Positions 44,101 through 55,290 are shown, counted from the first letter of the stretch. The stretch is DNA of 64,000 nucleotides from Pomphorhynchus laevis (GCA_012934845.2 WNNJ02000123.1:1-64000), one strand, 5' to 3'. Notes: generated by a model not told the origin, from the sequence alone. Program-made: numbers and translations.

Positions 44101-46660
44101 TACAGAATTATTGAAGCTGGGTCAAAGAAGATGACATTTTATTTATATTTCGGTAACCTTTGTTAGCATTTTAAGTAATTTTATGAAGATGCTAACAGAT
44201 GTTAGTGAAATATTAAATATAATTTTCCTCCTTTCCTTGATCCAGCTCCAATAATTCTTTATTAAAAATACTTTTAAACAAACAACGTTTGTAGATTTCA
44301 AAACTTAGATTAAATGACTTTTATTTTAAGCAATATGTTTCACCGTAAAATGTTGATTCCATTTATTGAATTAAATTAAATGTTGCATTATATTTGACGT
44401 TAAAGAAGTTGAACATCAAGATCGCTGCTTTGTAAATTTCCAGTGTTTATTTAGTTGATGTAGTGTCTAAATAGTTGATAATGATACATTATAAAATACA
44501 CTATAAAATTTTGAATTTAGTATTAAGTATTCTTATGATTCTTATAATGTTATAAAACAAAAATTATGTATGTATTTTTTATTTATTCTGCAATATACGT
44601 AAACAATTAATTTATCTGATTTGTTCTACTGACGTATCACTATTGAGCTATGGATATTGTTTCCCGATGATATCTCTTTTATTAAATAATGAAACTGTAT
44701 TGGTATGACATTATTTTCGTAATAAAATATAAAAATATTTTATTTAATTATAAATAAAATTTTATTAAATAATAATTATATAATATAATTATATTATATG
44801 ATCATAATATAATTAATTATATAATTATATATTATATAATATTATTATATATTATTATATATTAATTATATATTTGTTTATCATAAAAATAATATACAAG
44901 AACAAAAGTGGAAAATTTTACGACATTATTTTTGTTATAAAATATAATATGTATTTGAATGAGAATAAATGAGAATGCATATAAATATTTAAAATGAATA
45001 TATAAGAATATTAAATAAATATTGTAATATATAAAATGTAATGTGTATATTATACACATTACATTGTTTTATAGTGTATATTATAATTTATACAACAAAT
45101 TAATTTGACTAAAAACAATAATAATTCTTAGGTATATTTATTAAGAATTAAAGTATTAACATTTTTAGATTTATACATAATACGAAATATTCAGTTAAGT
45201 GATCTGATTTATTGAATTTGTTATATATATTCAAGTGAGTCGCGTAATCATTATGCGAAGATTTCACAGGTTCATTGTAGGAAATTTGAATAACTTTTTG
45301 ATATGATATTCTTTGAATTGCTGTCATATTTTAAAAATGAGAAGGTGTTGTTGCCCGCAGTCGAAATATGAGTATGCAATATCTAAATTGATGCATAGTA
45401 AATAATATGATTTGTGTTAAGAATAAGATATTTGTTTAAATTAAAAACTTATATAGCAGCGGTGGCAAATATACAAGCATCTATTCGAATCCGCGGCTAT
45501 GGGCTGAAACCTGATAATGTAGCAGCTCCTCTTAATAACTTTCAATATTTCATCTAATACATTGTATATTATCTACTAATCGTTTCATAAAAATTTCAAG
45601 TTAAAGTTTTAAAGGTATATACATTTTTAGATTTAATATAGTACAGAATATGTAGTCTAAGTTAAGTGATCGGATTTATTTCAATTTAAACTCTAAATTG
45701 AAAGGTTTGTATCTGCTGTACACATCATTTACTACATTATATGCCTTATCTTCTTGTTTTAAGTTAAAGTTTTAAAGGTATATACATTTTTGATTTATTT
45801 ATAGTACAGAATATGTAGTCTAACTTAAGAATTGCTGTTTGATGGTGCATTGATTACCCTATAGAGTTTCGCAGCCTCTTGTAAACCCAGATAAACGGTA
45901 AAGCTAAGAGTACACTTAAATGCGTATGCTAGAAATCCCTTTTGAATTTATATTAATCATTTATTGACCAAAATTCTTGCTGTACTTGGATTAAAATAAC
46001 GAAACAATTTGCGATACTTCATTGATTTTACAGTTTACTAAACATTCTAGATAAATCATGTGTATTTAGTTTTGATAGTTTACTAGCAGGACTTAAAGTG
46101 TTTAGTTAAATTTAGAGAAGGATTACGATGAATTAAACAAAGTATTTTCATTGAATGATTACGAACAGAATATCAAAAATGAGACAAGTGGTTAGTGTGT
46201 ATTATGACTTTGCGTATGATTTGATGAAATACGGAACAGTACAGAATTCCATTAATTAAATCAAACTTTATAGCTAAATTAATAACGTGATCGTTTTACT
46301 TTCTAAACAGTTAATTGTACAATAAATTGTGTAACAATTTATATTTGTGTATAAATCAGTCAGTTGTGGATGAAATTTCTAAATGTAAGGCAGTTCACTT
46401 ATCAATAAAATATAATAAAATCAAGTATTGATAAAATATAATTAACATCTGCAGAACCCTGATAATTCAAATAATAATTAATAATTCAAATAATTAACAT
46501 ATAATTCAAACAAAAATAAAAAAACAAAGTTGCTCCTTATATTGGAGATCGTAAGCAAAAGCAAATGGTTCAGCTCATCCACGTCCTCAGACACTCTCCC
46601 TTATGCGCCATGGCCAAAACGCTCATGGTGTTTCAGGCGCTGCACATTTCCCCTCTGTAA
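41146..46660 (+). CDS. Host gene, last three exons (in phase, to the stop codon)
   Basis: Exon 41146-41329: acceptor TTTTCCATTGCAG, reads TDAFICDILHGPFLSLNFGE and on to IEISIK, donor AAAG|GTAGTC (phase 1). Exon 42779-42865: reads ILDEIESEEDCRRKEQQW then KSLLLKYAES, donor GG|GTAAGT (phase 1). Exon 46530-46660: reads APYIGDRKQKQMVQL then IHVLRHSPLCAMAKTLM and ends at TAA 46658-46660. The three are the only long open exons here and all phases match, which is strong internal support. The protein is unknown to me: mixed alpha-helical, charged middle, Leu-rich end. Exon 41146 starts in phase 0, as exon 36848-36886 ends, so both groups may be one gene. The second intron (3.7 kb) contains a PLE. Confidence 0.5.
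42610..42665. repeat. Two adjoining perfect palindromes
   Basis: 42610-42639 is a 30-bp perfect palindrome with no loop (ATTACTAATTTTCTC and its complement). Next to it TTTCTCGTTTC (42640-42650) pairs with GAAACGAGAAA (42655-42665) around TCGG. The two share the motif TTTTCTCG. They lie in the intron upstream of exon 42779. Confidence 0.85.
42930..43690 (+). mobile_element. Naiad-like PLE in an intron, with 3' UTR followed by a second RT end
   Basis: RT C-terminal part (42930-43204, near-identical in reverse to 19420-19146, ending FLWMDNK), then 3' UTR with the paired motif (43242-43346) and AT-rich tail, then another, diverged RT C-terminal piece (about 43556-43683, ending KCLWINNK). The same motif-tail-RT junction exists on the other strand at 2430-2853. 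Such partial tandems are the usual form of PLE insertions ('pseudo-LTR'). It lies sense-oriented inside the host gene intron. Confidence 0.75.
43691..46529. other. AT-rich intron with worn PLE tails and a palindrome
   Basis: 45405-45690 and 45740-45830 hold diverged PLE motif and tails (weak motif 45455-45540, GGCTGAAACCTGATAAT; tail ends TATGTAGTCTAAGTTAAG). 45035-45065 is a 15-bp perfect palindrome around one base (AATGTAATGTGTATA). 43869-43899 is a 12-bp hairpin with one mismatch. No coding exon seen. Confidence 0.45.
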
Positions 46661-47929
46661 TAAGTGGATATTATTGCTTTGTGAGAAAATGGTTTATTAA
46701 TAATATTGATTTTGCTTTTATTCTATGAACCAATTAATGATGTGCGGTGTTAATTTAATACAATAAAGTCTAAATTAATCTCTACGTTCAAATAAATCCA
46801 CCGAATACCTTACAAATAAATTAAATGTAAGGCATAAATTAATAAACATATGTTCATAATAAGTAAGGAGTAAAAGGAATTAGATGTTTAGAAAATATGG
46901 AATTGAATGCAATGTATTCATTCATCTCAAACGAATATTGTTGCTATAAAAACCTAGAAATATTATGCCTAAATCTACGTATAAAGCCAAAATCAAGTAG
47001 TACATAAATGATAAAGATTTACAAAATACGAGTTAAGCTATAATGTTATAACAAACAATGCCATAGAACAATTCTTTTTAATAGTTTGCTTTCATAAGTA
47101 CGCTCATAACCTTAATTTATATATAAAAATATGTAATATTTATATATTAAAATTTTATATTATGAATATTATTTAATTTAGTTCAAATTTATATTCTGCA
47201 CTTGACCATTAATAAAGAACGATGTAATACTTCATTTACGTACAATAGAAATAAACATTTTATATTGATCTAAATTATACAAATATTTTAAATTTAAATT
47301 TTTATTTTAAATTTTTAATCAAAAATATTTTTATTTTAAATTTTAATTTTTAATTTTATAAATATAAATTGTATAAAATCTTTTAAAATTATTATTTATT
47401 ATTTAATTATTGATTACTTATAATTATTCATCTTTATTTTGTATTTAATTAGGTATCTAATTATTAAATAAATAATTATATAATATTTTAATGTATTTTA
47501 TTAATATAAGAAAAATTACAAATCCATTGTAAAACACTGATAAAACATCAAGAATCTTATAACATATTAAAATGCGTCATGCATTATCCATATTGTAACT
47601 TTTGTTTAACGTTGAAAACGTTACCAAATCTAGATTAAGTATAAATGGTAAAATCTACCGATAATATTTCAAAAATAGTCAAATATTAATATCAAATTTT
47701 AGTAACAAATAATTTTATCAAGTCGATAATTGAATATATTAAGGTCAACGAAATTATAATTTCACAATATCAGTTCTTCCTTCTAATAGTAATATTCTCG
47801 ATCTACTGATTAGCCAAGATTTAAATTGTGCCTTCCTTGATTACAGGTAATCTAAATATAATTATTAATTTAGCAATTAATTTTATATTTAATTTACTAA
47901 TTGAAACTAATTAAATCCAAATGACTACC
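46661..47929. other. AT-rich spacer, no gene seen
   Basis: Follows the stop of the host gene. AATAAA-like signals are frequent but uninformative at this base composition. 47270-47500 resembles worn PLE tail. Confidence 0.4.
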
Positions 47930-48930
47930 CGTTATTCAAATCACTAATCCTTATTCTTATACAACGTCTGTTATTTATTAGTCAATTCATAGAAATTGAT
48001 ATTTATTTTAAATTTCAATTTTTTATCGTTATTCTAATCACTAATCCTTATTTTAAATTTCAATTTTTTATTTTAACTTGATATAAATTATATAACAATT
48101 TATAATGGTGCATTTGTAACGGAATTGAAGATGTATTTGCGATAGCAAACATTTTAGTTACTCCTGATATATAATTGCTATATAATGCAATAGTTATATT
48201 AGCATGCATTTGGTCTCGCTGCTATGTTGGGTAGAGGAACAAGGGCCGAAACCTGATAGAATAGCAGTTCCTCCTGATGACTCCTAATCCCTATTCTAAT
48301 ACTACGTCTGTTATTTATTAGTCAATTCATAAAAATGGTTTTTATTTTAAATTTTAATTTTAATTTAACTTGATATAAGTTATATAACAATTTATAATGG
48401 TGCATTTGTAAAGGAATTGAAGATGTATTTGCGATAGCAAACATTTTAGTTACTCCTGATAACCTCTAATGCTTATATAACAATTATTAATTATTATTTA
48501 TTATTTCTTATTATTTGGCTCCGTTGGTCGAGGAATAGGTGCCAAAACCTGATAGAATAGCAGTTTCTCCTGATGACTCCAATCCTAATTCTTATACATT
48601 GTCCGATATTTATTAATCAATTCATAAAAATGATGTTTATTTTAAATTTCAATTTTTTATTTTAACTTGATATAAATTATAAAAAATATTATAACAATTA
48701 TTTATTATTTATAATTATTTATAATTTAATTATTTAATTTTAATAAATTAAATAAAATGACTGTTATTTTAAATTTTAACTTAATATAATTAAGTTATAT
48801 GAAATCTTATAAATAATTATTAAATTATTTACAATTATTTATTGCTATTTAATTATTTATTATTTAATCATTTGAATTTTATTTATCATTATTTTTAATT
48901 TAAAAATAATTTAATATACGTAGATTCAGT
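47930..48930 (+). mobile_element. Stack of Naiad-like PLE 3' fragments
   Basis: Two paired motifs (48197-48290, and a shortened one 48514-48580) and at least four AT-rich tail segments lie head to tail, ending at ATACGTAGATTCAGTTACCTG (about 48912-48932). A ~70-bp piece (AACGGAATTGAAGATGTATT and on) is present twice (48118 and 48410). The last tail ends 50 bp before the phosphatase frame. Confidence 0.65.
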
Positions 48931-48984
48931 TACCTGCTCTCATTTATTATAATGTTTGAAACAAACATGAAAAAATATAACTGA

Positions 48985-50448
48985 ATGATCGAAGCAGGGT
49001 ACAACTTCACCCCTGCTGTGCTAGAGTGTTACGGAGGCTGGAATCCAGAGGGTGAGCAAGTAGTTAGGCGCATAGCTCGAAATTTAGCTCTTCGTTCATC
49101 AATGTCGTACGATATTGCAGCAGCCCGCCTGTTTCAGCGTATTTCAATCGCGTTGATGCGAGGAAATGCAAAGGCCCTTCTATCGAGCATTGAAAACAAT
49201 TATCATCCATATTTCGACCAAATAAATCCGAACATTTGCCATCCTGAACCTCGCGAAGTTTGCATTCACAGTTCAACAACTGATTACAATTTTCTTGACT
49301 CCACGATAATACATATGCGTCCGAATGATGATGGCGAAAAAGAATTACCCCAATCAGACGAAGAAGCAGTTGCCGAAGCCCGCGAATTAAATATTTCTGA
49401 AAGCGGGCCTACGGAGCCTTCATCCGCCAGTGTTTCCCGCATATCACTGAACCCGACAAAAGGTTCCGACGAACTAATACCAAAATCCATATGCAGTCAA
49501 ATCAACCGAAATAAAAAGTGTGAAGGTTTTCGAGAATTCCTAAGATTAAAAGATTATGGATTACAGATGCCCACCAATATGCGCGGGCTTGCTCCGAGTC
49601 AATTAAAAGATCTAAATCTTACGAATAAATGGGATCGCGACTATGAACAGTCGGGTGGATATAACTACACTGCGTATCCTTTTTTAGAACGCAATGGAAA
49701 AGTCGACAGCACATTAGTAAAGCTTAAAAACTGTCAAACATCGTATATCAATGCTAACTTTGTTGGATATAAACATGCAAATCGATCATACATACTTTCT
49801 CAGGGCCCTTTGTCGAACACGATCTCACATTATTGGAATATGGTTTGGCGAGATAACGTTCGGTCGATTATTATTCTGAATAAGTTAGTAGAAAAGGGCC
49901 GTTCCAAATGCTTCCAGTTTTTTACAATGGAGTGCACTATGGAAAAAATACTAATCGATGGTCTTACCGAAGAAGATACGGCAATTATGCGTTTGAACGA
50001 TATCGATATGACTGTTGAACTTCAATCTGGAATACATTACGACTCGTTTGTAGAGAGGATTTTAAAAGTTCTAAAAAGCAATACAGGCGAAACAAGAGAT
50101 ATACATCATTACAATTATACTGATTGGCCTGACTTTGGCGAACCCTCTTGCCCTGAAAATTTCCTTCGTTTTCTTAGCATATTACGAAGTCAACATGTCT
50201 TCGAACACTCACCAGTTATTCATTGCAGTGCTGGTATCGGAAGAAGTGGCACGTTTGCTTTTGTAGATATCGTACTCACTCTACTTGCAGCAAGTGAAGG
50301 TTGTAACTCTCATGCTCAACTTATGAATATTTTACACAATCTTCGTAATGAACGTCCTGGGCTTATTCAAACACCGGAGCAGCTCAGATTCTGTTTCCTA
50401 TCAATCATACGAGCGTTCTGCGATGTCAACATGAAGATCAACCCTTAA
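48985..50448 (+). CDS. PTPN1/PTPN2-type protein tyrosine phosphatase fused to a retroelement RLE-like tail (487 codons)
   Basis: Residues 1-69 (GYNFTPAVLECYGGWNPEG; AARLFQRISIALMRGNAKAL) match the C-terminus of RT/RLE retroelement proteins (GI.F.P...E..GGW; LFQRLSV.L.RGNA). Residues 70-175 are an acidic, Ser-rich linker. Residues 176-480 form one classical PTP domain: YINANF (254-259), ILSQGPLSNT (270-279), WPDFG loop with general acid Asp383, P-loop HCSAGIGRSG with Cys414 and Arg420, and QTPEQ (462-466, Q-loop). TGETRDIHHYNYTDWPDFG is closest to PTP1B/TCPTP. The usual NRYRD motif is worn (YNYTAYPF). It should remove phosphate from tyrosine in proteins. No introns, although nearby host exons are short: a retrocopy or captured gene. 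TGA directly precedes ATG 48985, fixing the start. Confidence 0.8.
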   Translation: MIEAGYNFTPAVLECYGGWNPEGEQVVRRIARNLALRSSMSYDIAAARLFQRISIALMRGNAKALLSSIENNYHPYFDQINPNICHPEPREVCIHSSTTDYNFLDSTIIHMRPNDDGEKELPQSDEEAVAEARELNISESGPTEPSSASVSRISLNPTKGSDELIPKSICSQINRNKKCEGFREFLRLKDYGLQMPTNMRGLAPSQLKDLNLTNKWDRDYEQSGGYNYTAYPFLERNGKVDSTLVKLKNCQTSYINANFVGYKHANRSYILSQGPLSNTISHYWNMVWRDNVRSIIILNKLVEKGRSKCFQFFTMECTMEKILIDGLTEEDTAIMRLNDIDMTVELQSGIHYDSFVERILKVLKSNTGETRDIHHYNYTDWPDFGEPSCPENFLRFLSILRSQHVFEHSPVIHCSAGIGRSGTFAFVDIVLTLLAASEGCNSHAQLMNILHNLRNERPGLIQTPEQLRFCFLSIIRAFCDVNMKINP

Positions 50449-50865
50449 TGTGTATCGGAGTTTATCGATTTTATAAAAGAAGATTCCTCTATGAATCTAA
50501 AATCTGTTGTTACCGAAACGGCAAAACAAGAAAATAGACTTAAACATCCAGATTCGACAACGGCAACGCCTTCTGATACAATATTAACTAATGATGATAA
50601 CGTTGATCAACTATGCGAGGAAGTAATGAATCACATGCTAGACCAATGCTGTAGCACGAAGGAATTTAATATCGATATGATAGCTGGATTTTCAAGCATG
50701 GAGGTTGTTACGTGTGGAAAACTGGTCGATAAAATAGAATTCGTCCAGAATTGCTTGGTAAGTTCTGATGAATCATCATCTACATCTGATGAGGATTTCG
50801 ATAAAAACGGCGTCGATCTCGACGATTGCTGGACTGAAACAGACAGTTCAACTTTTTTTTCTTAA
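50449..50865 (+). pseudogene. In-frame acidic C-terminal tail of the phosphatase, after one stop
   Basis: After TAA 50446-50448 the same phase stays open for 138 codons (EFIDFIKEDSSMNLKS ... SSTSDEDFDKNGVDLDDCW) to TAA 50863-50865. The tail is rich in Asp, Glu and Ser, with no membrane anchor of the kind seen at the end of PTP1B. Composition resembles the linker before the PTP domain. It either belonged to a longer protein now cut by a nonsense change, or is reached by readthrough, or is a separate ORF from ATG 50491. Poly-T and A-rich DNA follow. Confidence 0.6.
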
Positions 50866-51372
50866 CTTAACTTAAAATTGTTATTCATTTAATTTTTTTT
50901 TAAATTATTTGCCGAAAAAAAATATAACTTGTATGAAACAAAACACAATTTATTACTTTTATTCTAATGTTCGATGATCAAGTATTATATCAAAAGATAC
51001 AAAATTTTTTTTTCAGTTACATTAAAAATTATATACGTAAACTTTAATATAATAAACTTAAGCGTAAACTATTATATAACGTAAACTATTATATAACGTA
51101 AATTTTAAAAAATAAAAAATTGTTTTTTTTTAACTTGCCCTTCTTCAAATTTATGACTTTATGTATTATTTCTGTTATTGATGCTAGTCATTTCACAACT
51201 CCGTTCAAATATTATTGCTGTAATTTTTATTGCTGAATATTTTATTCCTGATGAATTTGGCTTATAATGTAACCGTATTTGTTTATTCTGTTGATAAATT
51301 TGATTAATGAACATACTCTATTTCTTATGATATATATATCATATACTGGATATTTATAATATTTATAAAACT
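50866..51372. other. AT-rich 3' flank of the phosphatase locus
   Basis: Short duplicated pieces (ATTATATAACGTAAA, 51069 and 51086) and poly-A/T runs. No gene. Poly-A here would fit a retrocopy end but is not decisive at this base composition. Confidence 0.4.
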
Positions 51373-51920
51373 TTGGTGTGTGGTAGATTCGAATTGCGAC
51401 TAACAGTTACCGCTCACACCAACTATAGAAGACATAAATTCTGTAATTTGGTCTATAAGCCAAATCAGCATTTCGGCGACAAGGAGTTCAGCAGAAACAG
51501 TAACAGGACCGAAACACGAAATGTAGGCATGGGCTCACTGCTGATGAGGTCCACCCACGCTGATTGTAGTGTACAGTGAAGCTGATAGGATTCAAACAAC
51601 CACATGAGGATAATATCAAACCGACTAATGAAGGAATATGGTTAATGTAATCAATGAATATTCACAATATTAAAAAAGACAGCTTACGGACTGTCCGGTG
51701 AACAACTAGTATAGAAACATTGAATAAAATTCGATGTGTGATGAATTCGAATTGCTAATAATAGTTACCGTCCACACTAACTATAGAACATTTAAATTTT
51801 TAAATTTAGTATATAAGCTAAATCAAAGCCAGCATTTCTTCGACAAGGAGTTTAGCAGAAATAGTAACAAGACCATAACACGAAATGTATGCATGGACTA
51901 TTTGCTGAGCATAATATATA
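51373..51920 (+). repeat. Diverged direct repeat pair, about 190 bp each, 360 bp apart
   Basis: 51373-51550 and 51733-51905 share GATTCGAATTGC, GTTACCG, AACTATAGAA, CATTTC..CGACAAGGAGTT and AACACGAAATGTA. Both stay open in a plus frame (HTNYR..KF.NLVYK.NQ; DKEFSRNSN.T.TRNV), so they may derive from a short coding unit. Not identified. Confidence 0.5.
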
Positions 51921-51985
51921 TTATATATTTATATTACAATTTAATACATTAGAATACACAATATAATAATATATTTTTATCACAG

Positions 51986-52202
51986 GTTTATCTAATACTT
52001 TTAGTTCAAGAAAATTGCTCCGCACTCTGTGTAAATTGAATAAGGGTCCTAACGTAATATTTTGCGAATTAGCAAAGTGAGTTTTAATATGTTCTCCTGA
52101 TATTATAATTTATAAAAATTTAGAATTGTTTCATCGCTGTATGACAATTGTGATGAACTATGTGAAGATATTGCGGAAACAATTGATCCAGAAGAATTTA
52201 AG
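51986..52202 (+). CDS. Two exons of an unknown host gene separated by a 47-bp intron
   Basis: Exon 51986-52076: acceptor ATCACAG, reads LSNTFSSRKLLRTLCKLNKG then PNVIFCELAK, donor AAA|GTGAGT. Intron 52077-52123 is 47 bp and ends TTTAG. Exon 52124-52202 reads IVSSLYDNCDELCEDIAETI then DPEEFK, donor AAG|GTGTGC. Phase 2 carries over correctly at the shared Lys codon. Exons on either side were not found; downstream lies a retroelement fossil. The product is unrecognised, with a charged helical appearance. Confidence 0.5.
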
Positions 52203-52689
52203 GTGTGCAACTGCTCTAAACGCGTATGATTTATAGATAAATTTAGATTTCCACGATTAATGATGGATGTTATTTACAGCTTGTAAAGAACAACAAATAA
52301 TTTGAAATAGGTTATAAAGTACTCTGCAATTCTTTCGAATTAATTTTAAATTGAAAACATCCGATTAACAACGAATGCTGTGATTCATTATTAAAATTGA
52401 TTGATATTCTTAATCTTCTTAATTATTAATTATTAAAAATAATTATATTCTTTGAATTAAATTATAATTAATTATAAAAAAATTTATTATCGTTCAATTG
52501 ATCATAATTGTAAATAATATATTTTAATAATGCATAATTTTATTGCGTTTTATTTTTGAATCAAGATAATAATTTAGTTTTTACGATAAAGCGTGATTAG
52601 TACATCGTTTCAAAATCAGTTTGCTCTAATCCACTTGATATCGAATATTGTCTTTTAATCTTACATTGCATCTAAATTATACATTACTG

Positions 52690-52985
52690 ACTATGTAGGT
52701 GATTTGAAATATGCGGATAGAAAATATAAATTATGACAATATGTACATAAGTTTCGACCTTGACACTTGAATGTTGTGGCCGACACGTTCTCTAGACTTA
52801 CTGCTGCTACCACATATGAAACTCTGAAATATTTTCATAATTCACGGTGTCATCCTGGCGTCACAATACTATACAACTTCATTAGACAAAAGAACCTAAT
52901 TTTTTAATTAAAGATGTTTGTTGTGTTTGCTACATTTGTGCAGTATGTGCGGAATTGTAAAAATTTTCTTAAAAAACTATATAAC
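52690..52985 (+). mobile_element. Ty3/gypsy-type Pol fossil (end of RNase H to start of integrase)
   Basis: A short broken fragment with a VVADTFSR block (RNase H/integrase border) and an integrase zinc-binding start (HNSRCHPGVT). Only a few percent of an element remains; no LTRs were seen nearby. Old and inert. Confidence 0.6.
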
Positions 52986-53039
52986 CGATAAAAAATTTAA
53001 AAAAGAAACATGCCGAAAAAAGAATTTACGCAAAAAACA

Positions 53040-55290
53040 ATCTGGTTGTTCCAGTCAGTCGTCTTCCCTACTCTACAGCCTCAGGTCCAGCGGGATCTAA
53101 GCCCTTCAGCCAATGCAACACGCCGCTCTCCAACTGAACCATCCGGGGTGTTTACACCCCCCCCGGAAGAATCCAAGCGATACGGACTATGCTCGTTAAT
53201 CTCGAGATAAGGAGCTTGAGAAACCCTAGTCTTTGCTCTGGGGACGTCCTCTCGAAAAGAAGACTAATCCCGAGATAGCCCATGTACTCCAAAAGCGTGT
53301 TTGGGTTATCCGACTCAATGACAGATGCTAAGCCTGCTTCAGGGCCCACCTAGCTCTCTTCAGGATACGTTTAAGTCTATTCAGTTCAGCTTTCGCAGAC
53401 CAATTCACCGTAACGGTGAATCCTAGATATTTTACTCGACTCGTGAAGATGATAAGTGGTCAAGGCTGCAAAATGGAGAAGAGTGCTAGTCTTTAAGCTT
53501 CTTTTTGGTGGCAGGAACGCCATGAAAGACTACCACCTGCAATTTCAGAGTTTAAAATAAGATTGGATACCACCTGCGTCCAGAAAACAGGGCAATTGTA
53601 TCATCAGCGTATACCACAAGATGTTGGTCGCGTTTAAATGCCTTGAATAGAACAATGGAGGCAGCAAGATATAAGACAAAAGAAAGTGGGGAGCCTTGAG
53701 GCACACCTGTAATAAGGTAGAACTGACGTGAATCGGGATTGTCTTCATAGTAGAACCGCTTGGTGCAAAGAAGTATTTCCACCCTGTTAACAATTCTCGC
53801 AGGCAACCCGAGGGACCTGAGAGATGAGATAACAAAAGGAATGGAAATGCGGTTAAATTCAGCAGAAAGGTCACGGAAAACAGCCACAGCGAGTTGATTG
53901 CTATTATCCCGACAAAACTGATGCACTTCAGCTAATGCTGAATGGACCGAGCGCCCTTTGACAAACCCATGAAAACTCGGTGGGATCAAGTTACGCCTAC
54001 TTAAATGGTCGCGGATTTTACGCGCAAGCGCTTTTTCGTAGATGGAGATGAGGTAGTTTTGAATCCAAACGGACCGCAGGTCTTTAGGGATGATACCGAA
54101 CTACGTTTGAGTAAAACAATTCTACGACTAATATTGATGCCGGCTACATCGGATGGAGGGGCTAAAAGCATTGTGACGGCGACTTATCTTCTTTGATCGG
54201 CTGTCAAAAGCTGACAGACCCGTGACGATAGTGGAGCGAAGGATTTAGAGGTGCCCGGAAGTGGACCTAGAAGTTTAGGATATCTGTAACAGATAAGTCC
54301 CTGCTCCTGAAGCCACCCCAAGACGTGATTGGTGGGGGAGATTGAGTAGCTCCGTAGTTATGTAGGGATAGTGACTCTTCCAATACACTGTCAAAACCTG
54401 TACTACCAATCCAGCCCAATGCTCTAGCCTTCAAAAAGACAAACTTCTCCTTCTTGAATATCTTCCAGAAGGAAGACTGAGAAGGGTTAAGGTGACAATG
54501 CTTGCCCTATCCTTACCCAGCTGAAACCTATATATAGTGCCCCAGTATTCATTCAAGAGAGCCTGTCTAGCGGAAACAGAGAGATTGGGAAGGGGAAGCA
54601 TTTAAGGCAGGACCTTGAGCTTTGTCGGAGTAGGATTGTAAGTGCGACCTTTATAGGTAGTCGTTAAAAGCGAGGTAGCTTGCGAGGAGAGGTAGGTATT
54701 AAATTCGGTTAGACTCTCATTACCAATTCGGAGGAAGAGTTGGATAGCTGCCTGAAAAAAGGCCACTCTGACAGGATCAAAGTAAAACCTCCTCCTAAGA
54801 ACGTATCCTCCTCTATCCGCAAACGAATTAGGTCCTGAGAAATGGTCTGATGTTGCCGTGACTGCTCTGTGCACATAGGTTTTTAAAACCACATCTGGTG
54901 TAGCAGTAATATGTCGAGGAGATAATTAGTTGTTGAGCAATGAAAGGTGGGGGAAGGAGGTTTTTTAATCAGATAGTCGTTCCTAGCTCTGCGTAGTGCT
55001 TCATTGATCCAACGAAGAGTTCTGTCATTGAAGGGCTGAAGAAGAATCGTTCAGCGAAAGGGATGATCTTAAGGAGCTCTTCACTAGTTTTAAAAGATCT
55101 TGAGATGAAGAGGAGTGAGGTGGGGTTATGTACGGAGCATAGTGGGTGTATATGTGTTTAGGAATAAATCGAGTAATGTCCTGGGGGAGCCGAATAGACC
55201 GCGTCTGCTGAAAGACTATTACATCTGCATCTCTACCAGATAAAAGGCTAAGGGCGGAAGCACCTCCCGGTGCTTCCGGAAGAATAATAA
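53040..55290 (-). mobile_element. I/jockey-type LINE, ORF2 part, second copy
   Basis: Read from 55290 down to 53040. The endonuclease region is in scraps (55290-54900), then a linker frame (54892-54602: RRRFYFDPVRVAFFQAAIQL), RT motifs A-C in 53989-53552 (GFVKGRSVHSALAEV, VFRDLSAEFNRIS, GVPQGSPLS, VVYADDTIALFSGRR), and a last block ISLLFERTSPEQRLGFLKLL (53349-53152). It is the same family as 14680-18700 and better preserved in the RT; YADD is intact. Frames shift several times, so it is inactive. The 5' end is truncated near 55290. Confidence 0.75.

Noticed and set aside
48985-50448. Bracovirus-type PTP gene
   Set aside because: Polydnaviruses also carry intronless PTPs, but no other viral feature is present and the domain is closer to PTP1B/TCPTP with a retroelement leader.
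52918-52990. Last exon of the gene at 51986-52202 (cag|TATGTGCGG)
   Set aside because: The stretch belongs to a Ty3/gypsy integrase fossil.
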